A stretch of DNA of 64,000 nt from Akkermansia sp. (GTDB lineage: Bacteria > Verrucomicrobiota > Verrucomicrobiia > Verrucomicrobiales > Akkermansiaceae). Both the position numbers and the translations under genes were made by a program. Position 1 is the stretch's first letter, and each line of letters opens with the position of its first letter. The notes beneath the pieces were generated by a model. That model saw only the letters and a program-made list of their open reading frames with translations, made no database searches and was not told the origin of the DNA. Positions 27,742-38,714 of this stretch are shown here, piece after piece. The stretch spans positions 1 through 64,000 of the forward strand of contig JAFXCP010000023.1 of the NCBI GenBank assembly GCA_017521405.1. The letters are read 5' to 3'.

Positions 27742-28356
27742 TCAACCCAGAAGGTTGGCATCCGATGCGGGAGATACATTCTTCTTGGAAGCGCCGGACT
27801 TGCGGGAAGCCGTGGGCACCGGAGCGGAGGCGGGAGACCCCACACTGCAATGCCCCACAAACACGGCACCTTCTTCAATGGAAATGCGGGCAGCCGTCAC
27901 ATCGCCCACCAGCTCGGCAGTGGAAGCCAGCACCACACGGTCCGTCACCTCAATATCGCCAATCACCTTACCATGGATGATAGCGCTCTTGGTACGCACA
28001 GCCACTTTGTTTTTATCGCTAGCCTGAATGCTGGCATTGGCACCCACCGTCAGCACACCATCGGAGGTAATTTCACCCTCCACGGAGCCATCCACCAGCA
28101 AATCATCCGTAAAGCGGAGAATACCCACCACGGATACATCGTAATTCAGCACGTTGCGGGAAGCCACGGGAGCGGCAGAGGGGACGGGGGCATCAAAGGG
28201 AGAGGTGGTATCCTCCGTGTAGTAACTCGGATCCGCCACGGGAGTTTCCGCAGCGGGAGCCACGGGAGAAGCCCATTCCTCCGGAATATCGTTCGGAGCA
28301 AAAGGAGAGGGAGCAGCAGGAGACGGCACTTCGGGCTTTTTGGGATACTTGAACAT
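27742..28356 (-). CDS. Bactofilin (polymer-forming cytoskeletal protein)
   Basis: A 204-residue protein with a Pro/Ala-rich disordered N-terminus (about 1-70). A bactofilin core beta-helix spans about residues 75-175 (DLLVDGSVEGEITSDGVLTVGANASIQA, AIIHGKVIGDIEVTDRVVLASTAELVGDVTAARISIEEGAVFVGHC). A Ser/Ala/Lys-rich tail follows. Bactofilins form nucleotide-free filaments that organise cell shape, wall enzymes or appendages. It is the first gene of a pair with the zinc-ribbon bactofilin. The gap of about 200 nt to maeB contains only the maeB terminator. Confidence 0.87.
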   Translation of the reverse strand: MFKYPKKPEVPSPAAPSPFAPNDIPEEWASPVAPAAETPVADPSYYTEDTTSPFDAPVPSAAPVASRNVLNYDVSVVGILRFTDDLLVDGSVEGEITSDGVLTVGANASIQASDKNKVAVRTKSAIIHGKVIGDIEVTDRVVLASTAELVGDVTAARISIEEGAVFVGHCSVGSPASAPVPTASRKSGASKKNVSPASDANLLG

Positions 28357-28496
28357 AATTGTATTATTTTAAGAGTATTAGGTAAAACTTTCGACCACCA
28401 ATTCCGGTGTTGCCCTTATGGTATCCTTTTATCCCTGCTTTGTCCACCTGAAAATCTGCCATTGGCAGTTTTTTTTGGCGGCGGGAAGAAGCGGGC

Positions 28497-28537
28497 AAAA
28501 AAAAGGCTCACCCGGACGCATTCACATCCGGGTGAGC
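28497..28537 (-). terminator. Intrinsic terminator of the malic enzyme gene
   Basis: Arms GCTCACCCGGA and TCCGGGTGAGC surround a 10-nt loop, followed on the minus strand by a run of T. It ends the transcript 18 nt past the maeB stop. Confidence 0.9.
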
Positions 28538-28554
28538 TGGAATTATCCCAAAAT

Positions 28555-29865
28555 TCAGGCCTTGTAACTATCCACGAGGGCGTGTGTACGCTGGTGTACG
28601 CGGGCCACGCGAGCCTTCAACTCAGCCTTGTAAGCCTCCGTCTCCGGCAGCTCTCGCCGGGCCACGCCGGAGATGACGGCAGCCTCCGCAATAGCCGGGC
28701 AGAGGTACTCAATCATGCGGGAATCGAAGGGCTTCGGAATCACATAATCGCGGCCAAATTCCAACGGCACACCGCCATTGGCCTCCACCACTTCCTGCGG
28801 CACAGGCTGGCGAGCCAAATCGGCCAAGGCGCGAGCAGCGGCAATCTTCATCGCCTCGCTAATGCTGGTAGCGTGCATATCCAAAGCAGCGCGGAACATA
28901 TACGGGAAGCAGCTCACATTATTCACCTGATTGGGCCAATCACTGCGGCCGGAACCCATAATGCAATCCGGGCGGGCAGCCTTAGCCTCCTCGTAGGTAA
29001 TCTCGGGGTCCGGATTCGCGCAAGCAAAGATAATGGGGTTGGGGGCCATGCTCTTTACCATCTCCGGCTTCAACAAGCCTTTTTTGGAGAGACCCAAGAA
29101 AATATCGGCACCTTGCAGAGCCACCTCAAGCGTGCAATCCTCACTCTGGGCAAACATGGCCTTCGTGGGATGCAAATCCAGACGCCCCGTATGAATGAGC
29201 CCCTTGGAATCAAACATAAAGATATTCTCGCGGCGGATACCCAAAGCCATGTAGAACTTGGCGCAGGCAATACCGGCAGCCCCTGCACCGCACACCACGC
29301 AGCGCATATCCTGAAGTAGGCGCCCCGTAAGGTGAGCCGCATTCAGCAATGCCGCGCCGGAAATCACCGCCGTACCATGCTGGTCATCGTGGAACACGGG
29401 GATATTCATTTCCTCGCGCAAACGCTGTTCCACAATAAAGCATTCCGGAGCCTTAATATCCTCCAGATTGATGGCACCGAAGGTGGGCTCCATCGTTTTA
29501 ATCACCTCAATCAAAGTCTCCGGCTTCTTGATATCCAGCTCGATGTCGAACACATCCACATCGGCGTAAATTTTGAAGAGGAGCCCCTTGCCCTCCATCA
29601 CCGGCTTGGATGCGTGAGCCCCGATGTTTCCGAGCCCAAGCACTGCCGTGCCATTACTAATCACGCCCACCAAATTTCCACGGTTCGTGTAGCGGGAGGA
29701 AACTGCGGAATCCTCCGCAATCTCCATGCATGGCACCGCCACCCCGGGAGAATATGCCAGAGTGAGGTCATCAATCGTAAAGCAGGACTTACAAGGAAGA
29801 ACCTCGAGCTTACCGGGACGCGGCTGCTCGTGGTACTGCAAAGCTCTCTCAGCTAAAGGTGCATT
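28555..29865 (-). CDS. maeB: NAD(P)-dependent malic enzyme
   Basis: This enzyme oxidatively decarboxylates malate to pyruvate. From the chosen start ([20 protein letters not shown]) it has 436 residues, so it lacks the C-terminal phosphotransacetylase domain found in long MaeB proteins. The malic domain shows [56 protein letters not shown] and [13 protein letters not shown]. The NAD(P)-binding domain has [24 protein letters not shown] eight bases before the ATG and a promoter further upstream support this start over one seven codons earlier. Together with pckG it links the C4 acids to pyruvate and PEP. Confidence 0.93.
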   Translation of the reverse strand, partial: NAPLAERALQYHEQPRPGKLEVLPCKSCFTIDDLTLAYSPGVAVPCMEIAEDSAVSSRYTNRGNLVGVISNGTAVLGLGNIGAHASKPVMEGKGLLFKIYADVDVFDIELDIKKPETLIEVIKTMEPTFGAINLEDIKAPECFIVEQRLREEMNIPVFHDDQHGTAVISGAALLNAAHLTGRLLQDMRCVVCGAGAAGIACAKFYMALGIRRENIFMFDSKGLIHTGRLDLHPTKAMFAQSEDCTLEVALQGADIFLGLSKKGLLKPEMVKSMAPNPIIFACANPDPEITYEEAKAARPDCIMGSGRSDWPNQVNNVSCFPYMFRAALDMHATSISEAMKIAAARALADLARQPVPQEVVEANGGVPLEFGRDYVIPKPFDSRMIEYLCPAIAEAAVISGVARRELPETEAYKAELKARVARVHQRTHALVDSYKA

Positions 29866-29897
29866 CATAAGCTCAACTCCGCACAAGCGGAGCGGAT

Positions 29898-29925
29898 ATT
29901 ATAATGATTTTCCGATTATGTGCAA
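29898..29925 (-). promoter_or_regulatory. Promoter of the malic enzyme gene
   Basis: TTGCAC, 16 bp and a perfect TATAAT on the minus strand, about 32 nt upstream of the chosen start. Confidence 0.65.
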
Positions 29926-29953
29926 GGGTATTATCCCTGCATGGCAGAAAAAA

Positions 29954-30700
29954 TTATATCCGGCGCGTGAGGCAATACCAAAGGAAGCGGGAATTATGCA
30001 CTAAATAGCGGCGGAAAAGGCGGCGCGGCTCACTGCAAAGGCGGTACAGCCACTCCAAGCCATGGGCTCGAATCCATGCAGGAGCCTGCTTTACCAGCCC
30101 GGCATGAAAATTAAACGCCGCCCCCACGGCAAAATATAAGCCGGCAGGCAGTAATTCTTTATGTGTATAGAGCCAGCGTTCCTGTTTGGGGCAGCCAAGC
30201 CCCACCCAAACACAATTGGCTCCGCTATGGCGGATAGCCTCCACCATAGCCTCATTTGTACCCTCCGGCCATTGACCCATGGGCGGGCAGTAATGCCCCA
30301 CCACTTCCACACCGGGGAAGCGCTCCCCCAAACGCTGCTGCAACAAGGCACATGCCTCCTCCGAGCCCCCCAGCAAGAAATGGCGCACGCCGGCATCCCT
30401 GCCCTTATTCCACATCCATTCCATCACATCCGGGCCGTACAAACGATTGGCCGGGGCCTTCTTCCGCCGCAGCAACCAGACAATGGGCATGCCATCCGGG
30501 CAGATAAAATCGAACTTCTTTAGGCCATCCCCATACTCCGGCTCGTGGAGCATGCGTGTTAGCACATGCACATCGGAATGCGCCATAAGGAGAGGGACGG
30601 AGGTTTCCTGCGCCAAACGAACCCAAGTTTCCGAGGCTTCCTGAAGCGAGGATGCCACATAGGGGATGCCGAAAATCTGCTCTGTGGGAAGGTGTGCCAT
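29954..30700 (-). CDS. WecG/TagA/CpsF-family glycosyltransferase
   Basis: This family (GT26) transfers ManNAc or similar sugars from UDP-sugars to polyprenyl-linked intermediates in enterobacterial common antigen, teichoic acid or exopolysaccharide synthesis. From the chosen start the protein has 248 residues. It shows FDFICPDGMPIVWLLRRK with the catalytic Asp region, RLYGPDVMEWMWNKG, HFLLGGSEEACALL and CVWVGLGCPKQERWLYTHKE. The C-terminus is basic, for membrane association. The ATG follows the promoter -10 box by 11 nt, which rules out the longer GTG-started form. It sits alone between malic enzyme and lpxK, so the polymer it helps build is unknown. Confidence 0.85.
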   Translation of the reverse strand: MAHLPTEQIFGIPYVASSLQEASETWVRLAQETSVPLLMAHSDVHVLTRMLHEPEYGDGLKKFDFICPDGMPIVWLLRRKKAPANRLYGPDVMEWMWNKGRDAGVRHFLLGGSEEACALLQQRLGERFPGVEVVGHYCPPMGQWPEGTNEAMVEAIRHSGANCVWVGLGCPKQERWLYTHKELLPAGLYFAVGAAFNFHAGLVKQAPAWIRAHGLEWLYRLCSEPRRLFRRYLVHNSRFLWYCLTRRI

Positions 30701-30711
30701 AAGCGGGCAAC

Positions 30712-30740
30712 AGGTTACACCCCTCACTTTTATTTGTCAA
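30712..30740 (-). promoter_or_regulatory. Promoter of the WecG/TagA-type gene
   Basis: Perfect TTGACA, 17 bp and TAACCT, 11 nt before the ATG. A nearly leaderless transcript is implied. Confidence 0.55.
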
Positions 30741-30759
30741 GCTCGGATGAAATGTTAGC

Positions 30760-31956
30760 TTACAACACATCCCCCCACTCCGGGGGAGGCTGCGGCGCCC
30801 CCAAACCGCATATGTTATCAATCATGCGGTCCCACTTTTCCTGACCTTGGATAATCTCAATCTGAATGCGGAGGAAATAAATCGGCACATCCATCTCCCC
30901 GGGACGAAGGAAGCGGACGGCATCTTTCTCCGTGGTCACAATCATATCCATGGCGCGGTCGGCACAGCGTTCCACAAAGGCATCCAGCTCATCTTGGTCA
31001 AACCAGTAATGATCCGGGTAACTGCGGCGGATTTCCACATGCGCCCCCAACTGTTCCACCAAGCCCTCGAAACTCTCAGGACGGGCAATACCGGAAAGAC
31101 ATGCCACGTATTTTCCGCGCAAAGCCTCCAGGGGCAAGCGCTCGCCGGTGAAGATGTTTTCCAAGAGGACAGGCGCATGGTTCGTCACAATAATATCTGC
31201 CACGCGGTTGTACTTCCGAATCGTCTGAATGAGTTCATCCTGGGGTTGGCCGCCGCTTTTGGTCAGAATAATATAATCTGCACGAGCCAAGCTGGAACGC
31301 GGCTCTCGCATCGTTCCACGCGGCAGCAAAGCCCCGGTACCGAAGGGGAAACCGCAATCCACCAATACGATGTCAATCTCATGCTTCAGTTTGAGATACT
31401 GCATCCCATCGTCCAGAATCAGCGTATTACGTCCCAGTTGTTCAATGGCAAAAATGCCGGATTTAACGCGGTCCTTATCCACCAGCACAGCCACACCATC
31501 CAAATTCCGAGCCAGCATAAACGGCTCATCCCCGGCGTAGAGCGGCCCCAAGTAGCGAGTAACGCCATCGCTGGCCACCTTTGGAACCTGCTTCACCGGG
31601 TGCCCTTGGGCATCCTTCCACTCTTGGGGGTTCTCCAAATCCGCACTCTTGTACCCGCGAGTCAGGATGGCGCATTTCCGACCACGTGCAGCCAGCGTGC
31701 GGGAGAGTAACTCCACCACAGGGGTTTTTCCCGTTCCTCCGGCGGTGATATTGCCCACACTCACCACAAAGGTACCCAGATAATGCACCGTCTTAATGCG
31801 CCGCAAAAACAGCAGCAAGCGCACCCGCACCAATACCCAGAAAAAGAACGAAGCAAAGCGCAGCACACCTCGCATGACCCACGCACGGAACCCCCTGGCA
31901 CGACCGAAAACCACCTCCGTGCCCCACTCGGCAAATTCCTCCATGCGCGTTTTCAT
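30760..31956 (-). CDS. lpxK: Tetraacyldisaccharide 4'-kinase (lipid A synthesis)
   Basis: LpxK phosphorylates the 4' position of the lipid A precursor on the inner membrane. The 398-residue protein has an N-terminal amphipathic/membrane segment ([20 protein letters not shown]) and a P-loop in [20 protein letters not shown]. Its [21 protein letters not shown] and [12 protein letters not shown] segments match conserved parts of the family. It is about 70 residues longer than the E. coli enzyme, mostly at the C-terminus. Its presence shows that the organism makes lipid A. The promoter reads TTGACA-N17-TAGGAT and lies 6 nt from the ATG, so the mRNA should be leaderless. Confidence 0.93.
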   Translation of the reverse strand: MKTRMEEFAEWGTEVVFGRARGFRAWVMRGVLRFASFFFWVLVRVRLLLFLRRIKTVHYLGTFVVSVGNITAGGTGKTPVVELLSRTLAARGRKCAILTRGYKSADLENPQEWKDAQGHPVKQVPKVASDGVTRYLGPLYAGDEPFMLARNLDGVAVLVDKDRVKSGIFAIEQLGRNTLILDDGMQYLKLKHEIDIVLVDCGFPFGTGALLPRGTMREPRSSLARADYIILTKSGGQPQDELIQTIRKYNRVADIIVTNHAPVLLENIFTGERLPLEALRGKYVACLSGIARPESFEGLVEQLGAHVEIRRSYPDHYWFDQDELDAFVERCADRAMDMIVTTEKDAVRFLRPGEMDVPIYFLRIQIEIIQGQEKWDRMIDNICGLGAPQPPPEWGDVL

Positions 31957-31962
31957 GCCTCT

Positions 31963-31991
31963 ATCCTAACAGCTTAGTGCAGATGTGTCAA
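31963..31991 (-). promoter_or_regulatory. Promoter of lpxK, -10 box 6 nt from the ATG
   Basis: TTGACA (perfect), 17 bp and TAGGAT on the minus strand; the predicted start of transcription coincides with the start codon. Confidence 0.75.
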
Positions 31992-32018
31992 GATTGCGAA
32001 ACCGGGGAATAAACTTCC

Positions 32019-33389
32019 TCAGAACTCACAATTACGCGGAGTACGCGGGAACGGCAACACATCGCGGATGTTCTGCACCCCCGTTACAAACATAATAAGA
32101 CGCTCGAATCCCAAGCCGAATCCCGCATGTGGTACCGTACCATAGCGGCGCAAATCGTTGTACCAGTAATAAGCCTCCTTTTCCATGCCAAGGCGCTCCA
32201 AATTACCTTCCAATATATCCAGCCGTTCCTCTCGCTGGCTCCCGCCTATAATCTCCCCGATTCCCGGCACCAGCACATCCATAGCCGTAACCGTCTTACC
32301 ATCGTCATTCAAGCGCATGTAGAAAGGTTTAATTTCCTTGGGATAGTTATAGACAATTACCGGGCTCTTAAAATGCTGCTCCGTCAGGAAACGTTCATGC
32401 TCCGTCTGCAAATCCATACCCCAAATCGGCGGGTACTCAAACTTTCGGCCACTTTTCTGCATAATCTCAATGGCCTCCGTGTACGAGCAACGCACAAAGG
32501 GCTTTTTGCTCACCTCCTCCAAGCGAGCCCGCAAGCCCTTATCCACAAAGCGGCAGAAGAATTCAAAATCCCCGCCATCGTCCGCCAGCATTGTATCCAC
32601 CAAATGTTTAATGAAAGCCTCCGCCACTTCCATATCCCCCTCCAGATTACAGAAAGCCATCTCCGGTTCAATCATCCAAAATTCGGCGGCATGGCGGGCT
32701 GTGTTACTATTCTCCGCACGGAAGGTAGGGCCAAAGGTATAAATATTGCTCAACGCGCAAGCGAAAGTCTCACCCTCCAACTGACCGGAAACCGTCAGAT
32801 TCGCAGCTTTCCCGAAGAAATCCTTTTCATACCCCTTATGTTCCGCTAAAGGATCCAGCGTCGTCACATGGAACATCTCCCCGGCGCCCTCGCAATCCGA
32901 GGCAGTAATAATGGGCGTATGAACCCACACGAAATCACGTTCCAAAAAGAAGCGATGTACCGCAGCAGCCATACGGCTACGCGTGCGGAAAATGGCTCCA
33001 TACAAATTAGTGCGCGGTCGCAAGTGTGCAATGGAACGCAAAAATTCCGGGCTATGCCCTTTTTTTTGCAGCGGGTAACTCTCCGGTGCAGCCCCCACCA
33101 ATTCCACACTTGTGGCCTGAATCTCCCAGCGTTGCTTGCCGGGGCTTTCCACCAAGCGGCCCTGTACCCGCACGGAGGCGCCTGTTGTCATGCGCGGCAC
33201 TGCATCGTATCCGGGGATACCGGCATCTGCCACCACTTGAATGGAAGCCAAACTCGTACCATCATTCACCTCTAAGAAGGAAAAGCTCTTCGAATCCCGG
33301 CGCGTTCGGACCCAACCTTCCACCACAACACAATCCATGGGAGCCTCACTCGCAAGGGCATGCTTTACCAATGTACGTTTTACTGACAT
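32019..33389 (-). CDS. asnS: Asparaginyl-tRNA synthetase
   Basis: A class IIb synthetase of 456 residues that charges tRNA-Asn directly. It has an N-terminal OB-fold ([32 protein letters not shown]) and motif 1 in [21 protein letters not shown]. Motif 2 is [24 protein letters not shown] and motif 3 is [15 protein letters not shown]. The MIEPE and GAGEMF features favour Asn over Asp. A TAGAAT lies 24 nt upstream of the ATG and is a likely -10 box. It is monocistronic and diverges from the uspA operon. Confidence 0.95.
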   Translation of the reverse strand: MSVKRTLVKHALASEAPMDCVVVEGWVRTRRDSKSFSFLEVNDGTSLASIQVVADAGIPGYDAVPRMTTGASVRVQGRLVESPGKQRWEIQATSVELVGAAPESYPLQKKGHSPEFLRSIAHLRPRTNLYGAIFRTRSRMAAAVHRFFLERDFVWVHTPIITASDCEGAGEMFHVTTLDPLAEHKGYEKDFFGKAANLTVSGQLEGETFACALSNIYTFGPTFRAENSNTARHAAEFWMIEPEMAFCNLEGDMEVAEAFIKHLVDTMLADDGGDFEFFCRFVDKGLRARLEEVSKKPFVRCSYTEAIEIMQKSGRKFEYPPIWGMDLQTEHERFLTEQHFKSPVIVYNYPKEIKPFYMRLNDDGKTVTAMDVLVPGIGEIIGGSQREERLDILEGNLERLGMEKEAYYWYNDLRRYGTVPHAGFGLGFERLIMFVTGVQNIRDVLPFPRTPRNCEF

Positions 33390-33508
33390 AGCTCAAGATT
33401 TTCTCTACCGCGCATTCTACCACGCCCCCCTTCCGCAATCCAGCCAAAATTCAGCCATGCCCCCGCACAAAACACACGCAGATTGTTCCCGGCGCATTCG
33501 TTTTCTTC

Positions 33509-33537
33509 TTGGCTTTTTACCCGGGGCATGTTAGTAT
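33509..33537 (+). promoter_or_regulatory. Promoter of the uspA-led operon, -10 box 6 nt from the ATG
   Basis: TTGGCT, 17 bp and TAGTAT precede the ATG at 33544 by 6 nt; the operon mRNA should start at the first codon. Confidence 0.65.
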
Positions 33538-33543
33538 GCGTGC

Positions 33544-34047
33544 ATGGTCAGAATCCTTGCAGCAACAGATTTTTCGGAAGAAGGGCAGCCGGTTCTCGAT
33601 TTTGCCGCCAATATGGTACGCATGTGCGGTGGTAAAATGTACTTGCTGCATGCGGTGGAACCGTGCATTATTGATGCAGCGGGCAGTCTCTCCGGCGGCG
33701 CACTCGGCTCGGGGGATATTCCTGCAAGCGTGCCGAATGTGGATTATACCCAAATGGATGCCTGCGAGGCGGTATTAGCCATTGCAGATGCCCGCGCAAA
33801 GCAGCTGGGAGAACAAATTACGCGCAAATGGGGAATTCCCATTTACGCCAAGGCTGAAGAATCGGACGATATTGTGGATTGTGTACACCAATTCTGCAAA
33901 CGCCATTCGGTGGATATTCTCGTCATCGGGAATCGGCATCATTCGTTACTGACTTCGATTCTGCTGGGCAACACAGCGGAAAAGTTGGTGCGTGCAGCCA
34001 GCATCCCGGTAACGGTGGTGCCGTGCGGACCCAAAATTGCTCACTGA
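33544..34047 (+). CDS. Universal stress protein (UspA) family
   Basis: A 167-residue cytoplasmic protein with the Usp alpha/beta fold: an N-terminal RILAATDFSEEGQPVLDFAANMV strand-helix, central HAVEPC and a C-terminal ATP-binding signature. That signature reads VDILVIGNRHHSLLTSILLGNTAEKLVRAASIPVTVVP (G-x2-G-x9-G-S/T type). UspA-family proteins bind ATP or AMP and act in stress survival or metabolic signalling. It is the first gene of a five-gene operon joined by four-base or shorter overlaps, and its TGA overlaps the next ATG. Confidence 0.88.
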   Translation: MVRILAATDFSEEGQPVLDFAANMVRMCGGKMYLLHAVEPCIIDAAGSLSGGALGSGDIPASVPNVDYTQMDACEAVLAIADARAKQLGEQITRKWGIPIYAKAEESDDIVDCVHQFCKRHSVDILVIGNRHHSLLTSILLGNTAEKLVRAASIPVTVVPCGPKIAH

Positions 34048-34838
34048 TGAGGGTACTTTTTCTCGGAGATGTGGTGGGGGAGCCCGGACGCTCTGCCCTT
34101 CAGGCGCTGCTGCCCGGCTTGCAGGAAGAGCTGGAGACGGATGCAGTGGTGGTGAATGGAGAGAATGCCGCAGGCGGACGCGGCATTACCCCCCATTTGG
34201 CACGGGAAATGCTGGAGCAAGGAGTAAGCGCAATGACGCTGGGAGACCACGTATGGGACCAAGCGGAGCTCATTCCGTGGCTGAACGGAGAACAGCGCGT
34301 GCTGCGCCCATTTAATCTGCAAGCCGGCACCCCGGGCTTTGGCAGCTGCATTGTGTCCACTCCGGCAGGAGAGCTGGGGGTTATCTCCCTCATGGGGCGA
34401 ACCTTTATGCGCCCCGGAGCAGAAAATCCATTTATCCACGGAGCTGAGGAAGCAGCGCGAATGCGAGCTGCAGGAGTTCTGCACATCATCGTAGATTTCC
34501 ATGCAGAGGCAACGAGCGAAAAAGTAGCTCTTGGATACCATTTGGATGGACTGGTCTCTCTGGTAGTAGGAACGCATACCCATGTACAAACAGCGGATGA
34601 GCGTGTACTACCCGGTGGTACAGCGTATTTGACAGATGCCGGAATGTGCGGGAGCCTCAATGGAGTCATTGGCCGAGATGCCGCAGCCTCACTTCTGGGA
34701 TACACCAGTGGGTTGCCTTCCAAATTACCAATAGGCGGATACCCTGCCCGTCTGAGCGGCGTACTGCTGGAAACAGAGGCAGGCACAGGCAAGGCTCTTC
34801 GCGTGGAGCGTATTAACCGTTTTTTTGATAAAGTATGA
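34047..34838 (+). CDS. YmdB-type metallophosphoesterase (2',3'-cNMP phosphodiesterase family)
   Basis: A 263-residue member of the YmdB/TIGR00282 family, calcineurin-like enzymes that hydrolyse 2',3'-cyclic nucleotides in Bacillus. The motifs are MRVLFLGDVVGEPGRSAL (metal Asp), AVVVNGENAAGGRGI (Asn-Glu), TLGDHVWDQ, HIIVDFHAEATSEK, VVGTHTHVQTADERVLPGGTAYLTDAGMCG (the HTH metal site). The start overlaps the uspA stop by one base (TGATG). An in-frame upstream extension exists but runs inside uspA and lacks the family N-terminus. The family often accompanies RNase Y, which is not seen here. Confidence 0.9.
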   Translation: MRVLFLGDVVGEPGRSALQALLPGLQEELETDAVVVNGENAAGGRGITPHLAREMLEQGVSAMTLGDHVWDQAELIPWLNGEQRVLRPFNLQAGTPGFGSCIVSTPAGELGVISLMGRTFMRPGAENPFIHGAEEAARMRAAGVLHIIVDFHAEATSEKVALGYHLDGLVSLVVGTHTHVQTADERVLPGGTAYLTDAGMCGSLNGVIGRDAAASLLGYTSGLPSKLPIGGYPARLSGVLLETEAGTGKALRVERINRFFDKV

Positions 34839-35617
34839 GTTTGGATGCAGAGCGTTTTGGCGGCATCGCCCGTCTGTACGGAGCAAAGGAAGCGGAAAAG
34901 CTAGCCGCTTCCCGAGTGGCAGTGGTAGGCATCGGCGGTGTGGGCTCTTGGGCAGCAGAAGCATTGGCCCGCAGCGGAGTGGGCAGCATTGTGCTGCTGG
35001 ATATGGACGAGCTTTGCATTACAAACACAAACCGGCAAATCCACGCCTTGGGGCAGGAGTACGGCCGCGCTAAAGTAGAGGTAATGGCGGAGCGTCTGCG
35101 GCTCATTAACCCAAGCATCGAGGTATTGCCCATTATGGCATTTTACACCGCAAAGCACCCGGAGTACCTGTTCGATACCCGGCCGAATGTGGTGGTGGAC
35201 GCCATTGATTCCATGCGCCCAAAAGCGCACCTTATTGCAGAATGCCGCCGGAGAAAAGTACCGGTGGTTACCTGCGGAGGCGCCGGCGGACGCGTGGATG
35301 CATCGTGCATCACCGTAGCGGATTTGGCACGCACATGCGGGGATAATATGCTTTCACAACTGAGAAAAAATCTGCGCCGGGATTATGATTTTCCTTTGTA
35401 TGACCGCTGCCCGGAGCTGGGAATCCCCTGCGTTTATTCCCCGGAGAAACCGCGATTCCCACGCTGCGACGGCTCCGTAAGCTGCGAGCGGGAGCCACAC
35501 CAGAAAGGCGGCATCGGCTGTGCCAACGGCTTCGGTTCCGCCACACACATTACCGGAACCTTCGGCTTTATGGCAGCCGGAGCCGCATTGCAAATACTTA
35601 CATCTTCCCCATTATGA
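34835..35617 (+). CDS. tcdA: tRNA threonylcarbamoyladenosine dehydratase (TcdA/CsdL, ThiF-like)
   Basis: A 260-residue E1-like adenylating enzyme. TcdA converts t6A37 to its cyclic form in tRNAs reading ANN codons. It shows [10 protein letters not shown] at the N-terminus, the nucleotide-binding [23 protein letters not shown], the conserved Asp-Arg region [16 protein letters not shown] and [13 protein letters not shown]. The C-terminal [19 protein letters not shown] is typical of the TcdA subfamily. It overlaps the previous gene by ATGA and the next one likewise. It thus belongs to a compact RNA-related operon with ymdB and a SPOUT methyltransferase. Confidence 0.9.
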   Translation: MSLDAERFGGIARLYGAKEAEKLAASRVAVVGIGGVGSWAAEALARSGVGSIVLLDMDELCITNTNRQIHALGQEYGRAKVEVMAERLRLINPSIEVLPIMAFYTAKHPEYLFDTRPNVVVDAIDSMRPKAHLIAECRRRKVPVVTCGGAGGRVDASCITVADLARTCGDNMLSQLRKNLRRDYDFPLYDRCPELGIPCVYSPEKPRFPRCDGSVSCEREPHQKGGIGCANGFGSATHITGTFGFMAAGAALQILTSSPL

Positions 35618-36216
35618 GACCAAACGACCGAACAGCGAGACCCAATAAGCACACCGCCCGGACAGAAGCCCGCTTTGAAAAGAAGACTCCGGCAGCCATT
35701 GTGGTCAAGCCACGCCCGGAGGGAGACCTTCTGGACATTCTTGCCGCTTGCCCACAAGGGCTTTACCTAGTACTGGATTGCATTCAGGACCCCCACAATT
35801 TGGGTGCTATTCTACGCACCGCCGATGGTGCCGGCGTAGCAGCAGTCATTGCACCCAAAGATAAATCCGTGGGGATTACGGAAACAGTGCTGCGCGTATC
35901 CGTGGGTGCAGCAGAAAATGTTCCCTTTATCCAAGTAACAAATTTGGCGCGCACAATGAAGCAAATGAAGGAAGCCGGCATTTGGTTTGTCGGCACATCC
36001 GACCACGGGGACAGGGATATATTTGATATGGATTTGACTGGGGGTATAGCACTGGTCATGGGTGCAGAGGGCGATGGTATGCGCCGCCTTACGGAAGAAA
36101 ATTGCGATTTTCTGGTGCGTATCCCCATGCTGGGGAAAGTTCCCTGCCTCAATGTCTCCGTGGCTACCGGGGTATGCCTGTTTGAAGCAGTACGCCAACG
36201 CCAAAGCAAAGCATGA
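35614..36216 (+). CDS. TrmH/SpoU-family RNA 2'-O-methyltransferase (RlmB-like)
   Basis: A 200-residue SPOUT methyltransferase without the L30-like N-terminal substrate domain of full RlmB (about 245 residues); instead there is a basic 45-residue tail. The three SPOUT motifs are [28 protein letters not shown] (motif 1), [16 protein letters not shown] (motif 2) and [20 protein letters not shown] (motif 3 with the SAM knot). The likely target is 23S rRNA G2251 or a tRNA ribose, but this is not decided by sequence. It overlaps its neighbours by ATGA at both ends. Confidence 0.88.
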   Translation: MRPNDRTARPNKHTARTEARFEKKTPAAIVVKPRPEGDLLDILAACPQGLYLVLDCIQDPHNLGAILRTADGAGVAAVIAPKDKSVGITETVLRVSVGAAENVPFIQVTNLARTMKQMKEAGIWFVGTSDHGDRDIFDMDLTGGIALVMGAEGDGMRRLTEENCDFLVRIPMLGKVPCLNVSVATGVCLFEAVRQRQSKA

Positions 36217-37004
36217 ATTCCTGCATCCGGCATTTAGAACCGGCACCGGGTACACGCGTGCGCGTGGTATCGGATTTGCACTTGGGGCACGAGCGCTGCG
36301 AAGTCCCCCCCTTCTCTCGCTTGGAGAGCCTGCTGGAGGGGACAGACATGCTCATCGTGGCCGGAGACATGGCAGAAACACGAGTTTGCCCATGGCAGGA
36401 ACAGGGCATAGCCCGGCGAGAAGCGCTACGCAATATGTGCCGGGAAAAAGGTGTGGAGCTGGTAGAGGTATCCGGCAACCACGATCCGGATGTACCCACC
36501 CTCTTGCTCCAGATGTGGGGTGGCAGAGTGGCTATAATGCACGGGCATGCTCTATACAAGGAAGTGGCGCCGTGGAGCTGGGAATACCTTCGCAACAAAG
36601 CGGCATGCCAAGAACTTATCCGCCGTTATACAGATGCAGAAACATCCTTGGAGAGCCGCTTGGAACTTTCCCGGGAAATGTGCCAGCTCACGGCTCCCAT
36701 TTTGCGGAGAGAGGGCATCCGCAATCCCCTACTGCGGGGATTTATGCACTGTTTCTGGCCACCGGAACGCCCTTTCCGCATTGTGTGGAGTTGGCTAAGT
36801 TGCGGCCGCCGGGCGGAACAATTTGCACGGCAATACCTCCCCCGGGCAGAAATCCTTATCCTTGGGCATTTCCACCGCTCCGGCTCATGGAGTTTCGCCT
36901 CCCGCCGCATTCTCAACACCGGAGCTTGGTTCCGCCACGCCAGTCCCTACGTGGTAGACATGCAGGATGCCCGAATTCTCCGTTATTACCCTTTTCCCCG
37001 TTAA
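36213..37004 (+). CDS. Calcineurin-like metallophosphoesterase
   Basis: A 263-residue phosphoesterase with all five metal motifs: [35 protein letters not shown] and ILGHFHRSG. The DLHLG-to-GHFH pattern and length recall LpxH-type UDP-2,3-diacylglucosamine hydrolases, but the inserted helical region (about residues 125-190) differs. A general phosphodiesterase is equally possible. It is the last gene of the uspA-led operon and overlaps the methyltransferase gene by four bases. Confidence 0.8.
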   Translation: MNSCIRHLEPAPGTRVRVVSDLHLGHERCEVPPFSRLESLLEGTDMLIVAGDMAETRVCPWQEQGIARREALRNMCREKGVELVEVSGNHDPDVPTLLLQMWGGRVAIMHGHALYKEVAPWSWEYLRNKAACQELIRRYTDAETSLESRLELSREMCQLTAPILRREGIRNPLLRGFMHCFWPPERPFRIVWSWLSCGRRAEQFARQYLPRAEILILGHFHRSGSWSFASRRILNTGAWFRHASPYVVDMQDARILRYYPFPR

Positions 37005-37071
37005 GTAAACGAAAAAATAGTTGTATCAATATCTAACAACGTATTTTTTTAAAAAAAGACGCATTTACGGC

Positions 37072-37100
37072 TTGCGTAGCCCCTGCCCCCCTGCTATAGT
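37072..37100 (+). promoter_or_regulatory. Promoter of the HU gene
   Basis: TTGCGT, 17 bp and TATAGT, with 29 nt between the -10 box and the ATG. The A/T-rich run just upstream (37040-37060) could act as an UP element. Confidence 0.7.
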
Positions 37101-37129
37101 TCCAGTGCATTTACCACTAACAACATATC

Positions 37130-37399
37130 ATGAATAAAAATCAACTCATCGATGCTATTCAGAAGGAACTTGGCCCGGAGGCCACTAAGAAGTGTGCTGC
37201 GGCTGCGCTGAATGCCACCCTCACGGCCATTACCAAGGCCGTGGCTACGGAAAAAGTACAGCTTGTGGGTTTCGGCACCTTTGAGACTAAAAAGCGCCCC
37301 GCCCGCACCGGCCACAATCCCCGCACCGGCGCTGCCATGACGATTCCCGCTTCCACGGTGGTTACCTTCAAGGCATCCGCTGCGCTCAAGTCCAACTAA
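37130..37399 (+). CDS. hup: HU-family DNA-binding protein
   Basis: An 89-residue nucleoid protein of the HU/IHF fold. The N-terminal helices are MNKNQLIDAIQKELGPEATKKCAAAALNATLTAITKAV. They are followed by VQLVGFGTFETKKRPARTGHNPRTGAAMTIPASTVVTFKAS, the beta arm that wraps DNA. The RTGHNPRTG motif (the Arg/Pro arm tip) is the family signature. A single cysteine lies in helix 2. It is monocistronic, with a clear promoter and a strong terminator. Confidence 0.96.
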   Translation: MNKNQLIDAIQKELGPEATKKCAAAALNATLTAITKAVATEKVQLVGFGTFETKKRPARTGHNPRTGAAMTIPASTVVTFKASAALKSN

Positions 37400-37431
37400 A
37401 GCGGCGCCCTCCTTCCCTTCCCCCTATTCGG

Positions 37432-37467
37432 CAAGGCTCAGGATTTTTCATCCTGAGCCTTGTTTTT
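37432..37467 (+). terminator. Intrinsic terminator of the HU gene
   Basis: Arms CAAGGCTCAGGA and TCCTGAGCCTTG around a 7-nt loop, followed by TTTTT. Confidence 0.92.
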
Positions 37468-37491
37468 CTTTTCGTCCCGGCACGCAGCAGT

Positions 37492-37526
37492 AAAAAAAAA
37501 CGTGGGATGCCATATGGCATCCCACG
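37492..37526 (-). terminator. Intrinsic terminator of gapA
   Basis: A perfect 26-bp palindrome built on CGTGGGATGCCAT is followed, on the minus strand, by nine T residues. It lies about 38 nt past the gapA stop. Confidence 0.92.
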
Positions 37527-37563
37527 ATAATATTAAGAGATGGATTGAATCCACTCGGGACTC

Positions 37564-38586
<1,023 letters not shown>

Positions 38587-38650
38587 AATAGTAGGATAAA
38601 TGGATTTAAGTTCAGACCCGCCCGGCAACCCTGCCCGGCAAGGTGGTGTT

Positions 38651-38679
38651 AGTTTAATCCACCACTTAGCCAAAGTCAA
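38651..38679 (-). promoter_or_regulatory. Promoter of gapA
   Basis: TTGACT, 17 bp and TAAACT on the minus strand, about 64 nt before the gapA start codon. Confidence 0.7.
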
Positions 38680-38714
38680 TACAAATTTGTTTCTATCGGG
38701 GCAAAAAGCACGCC

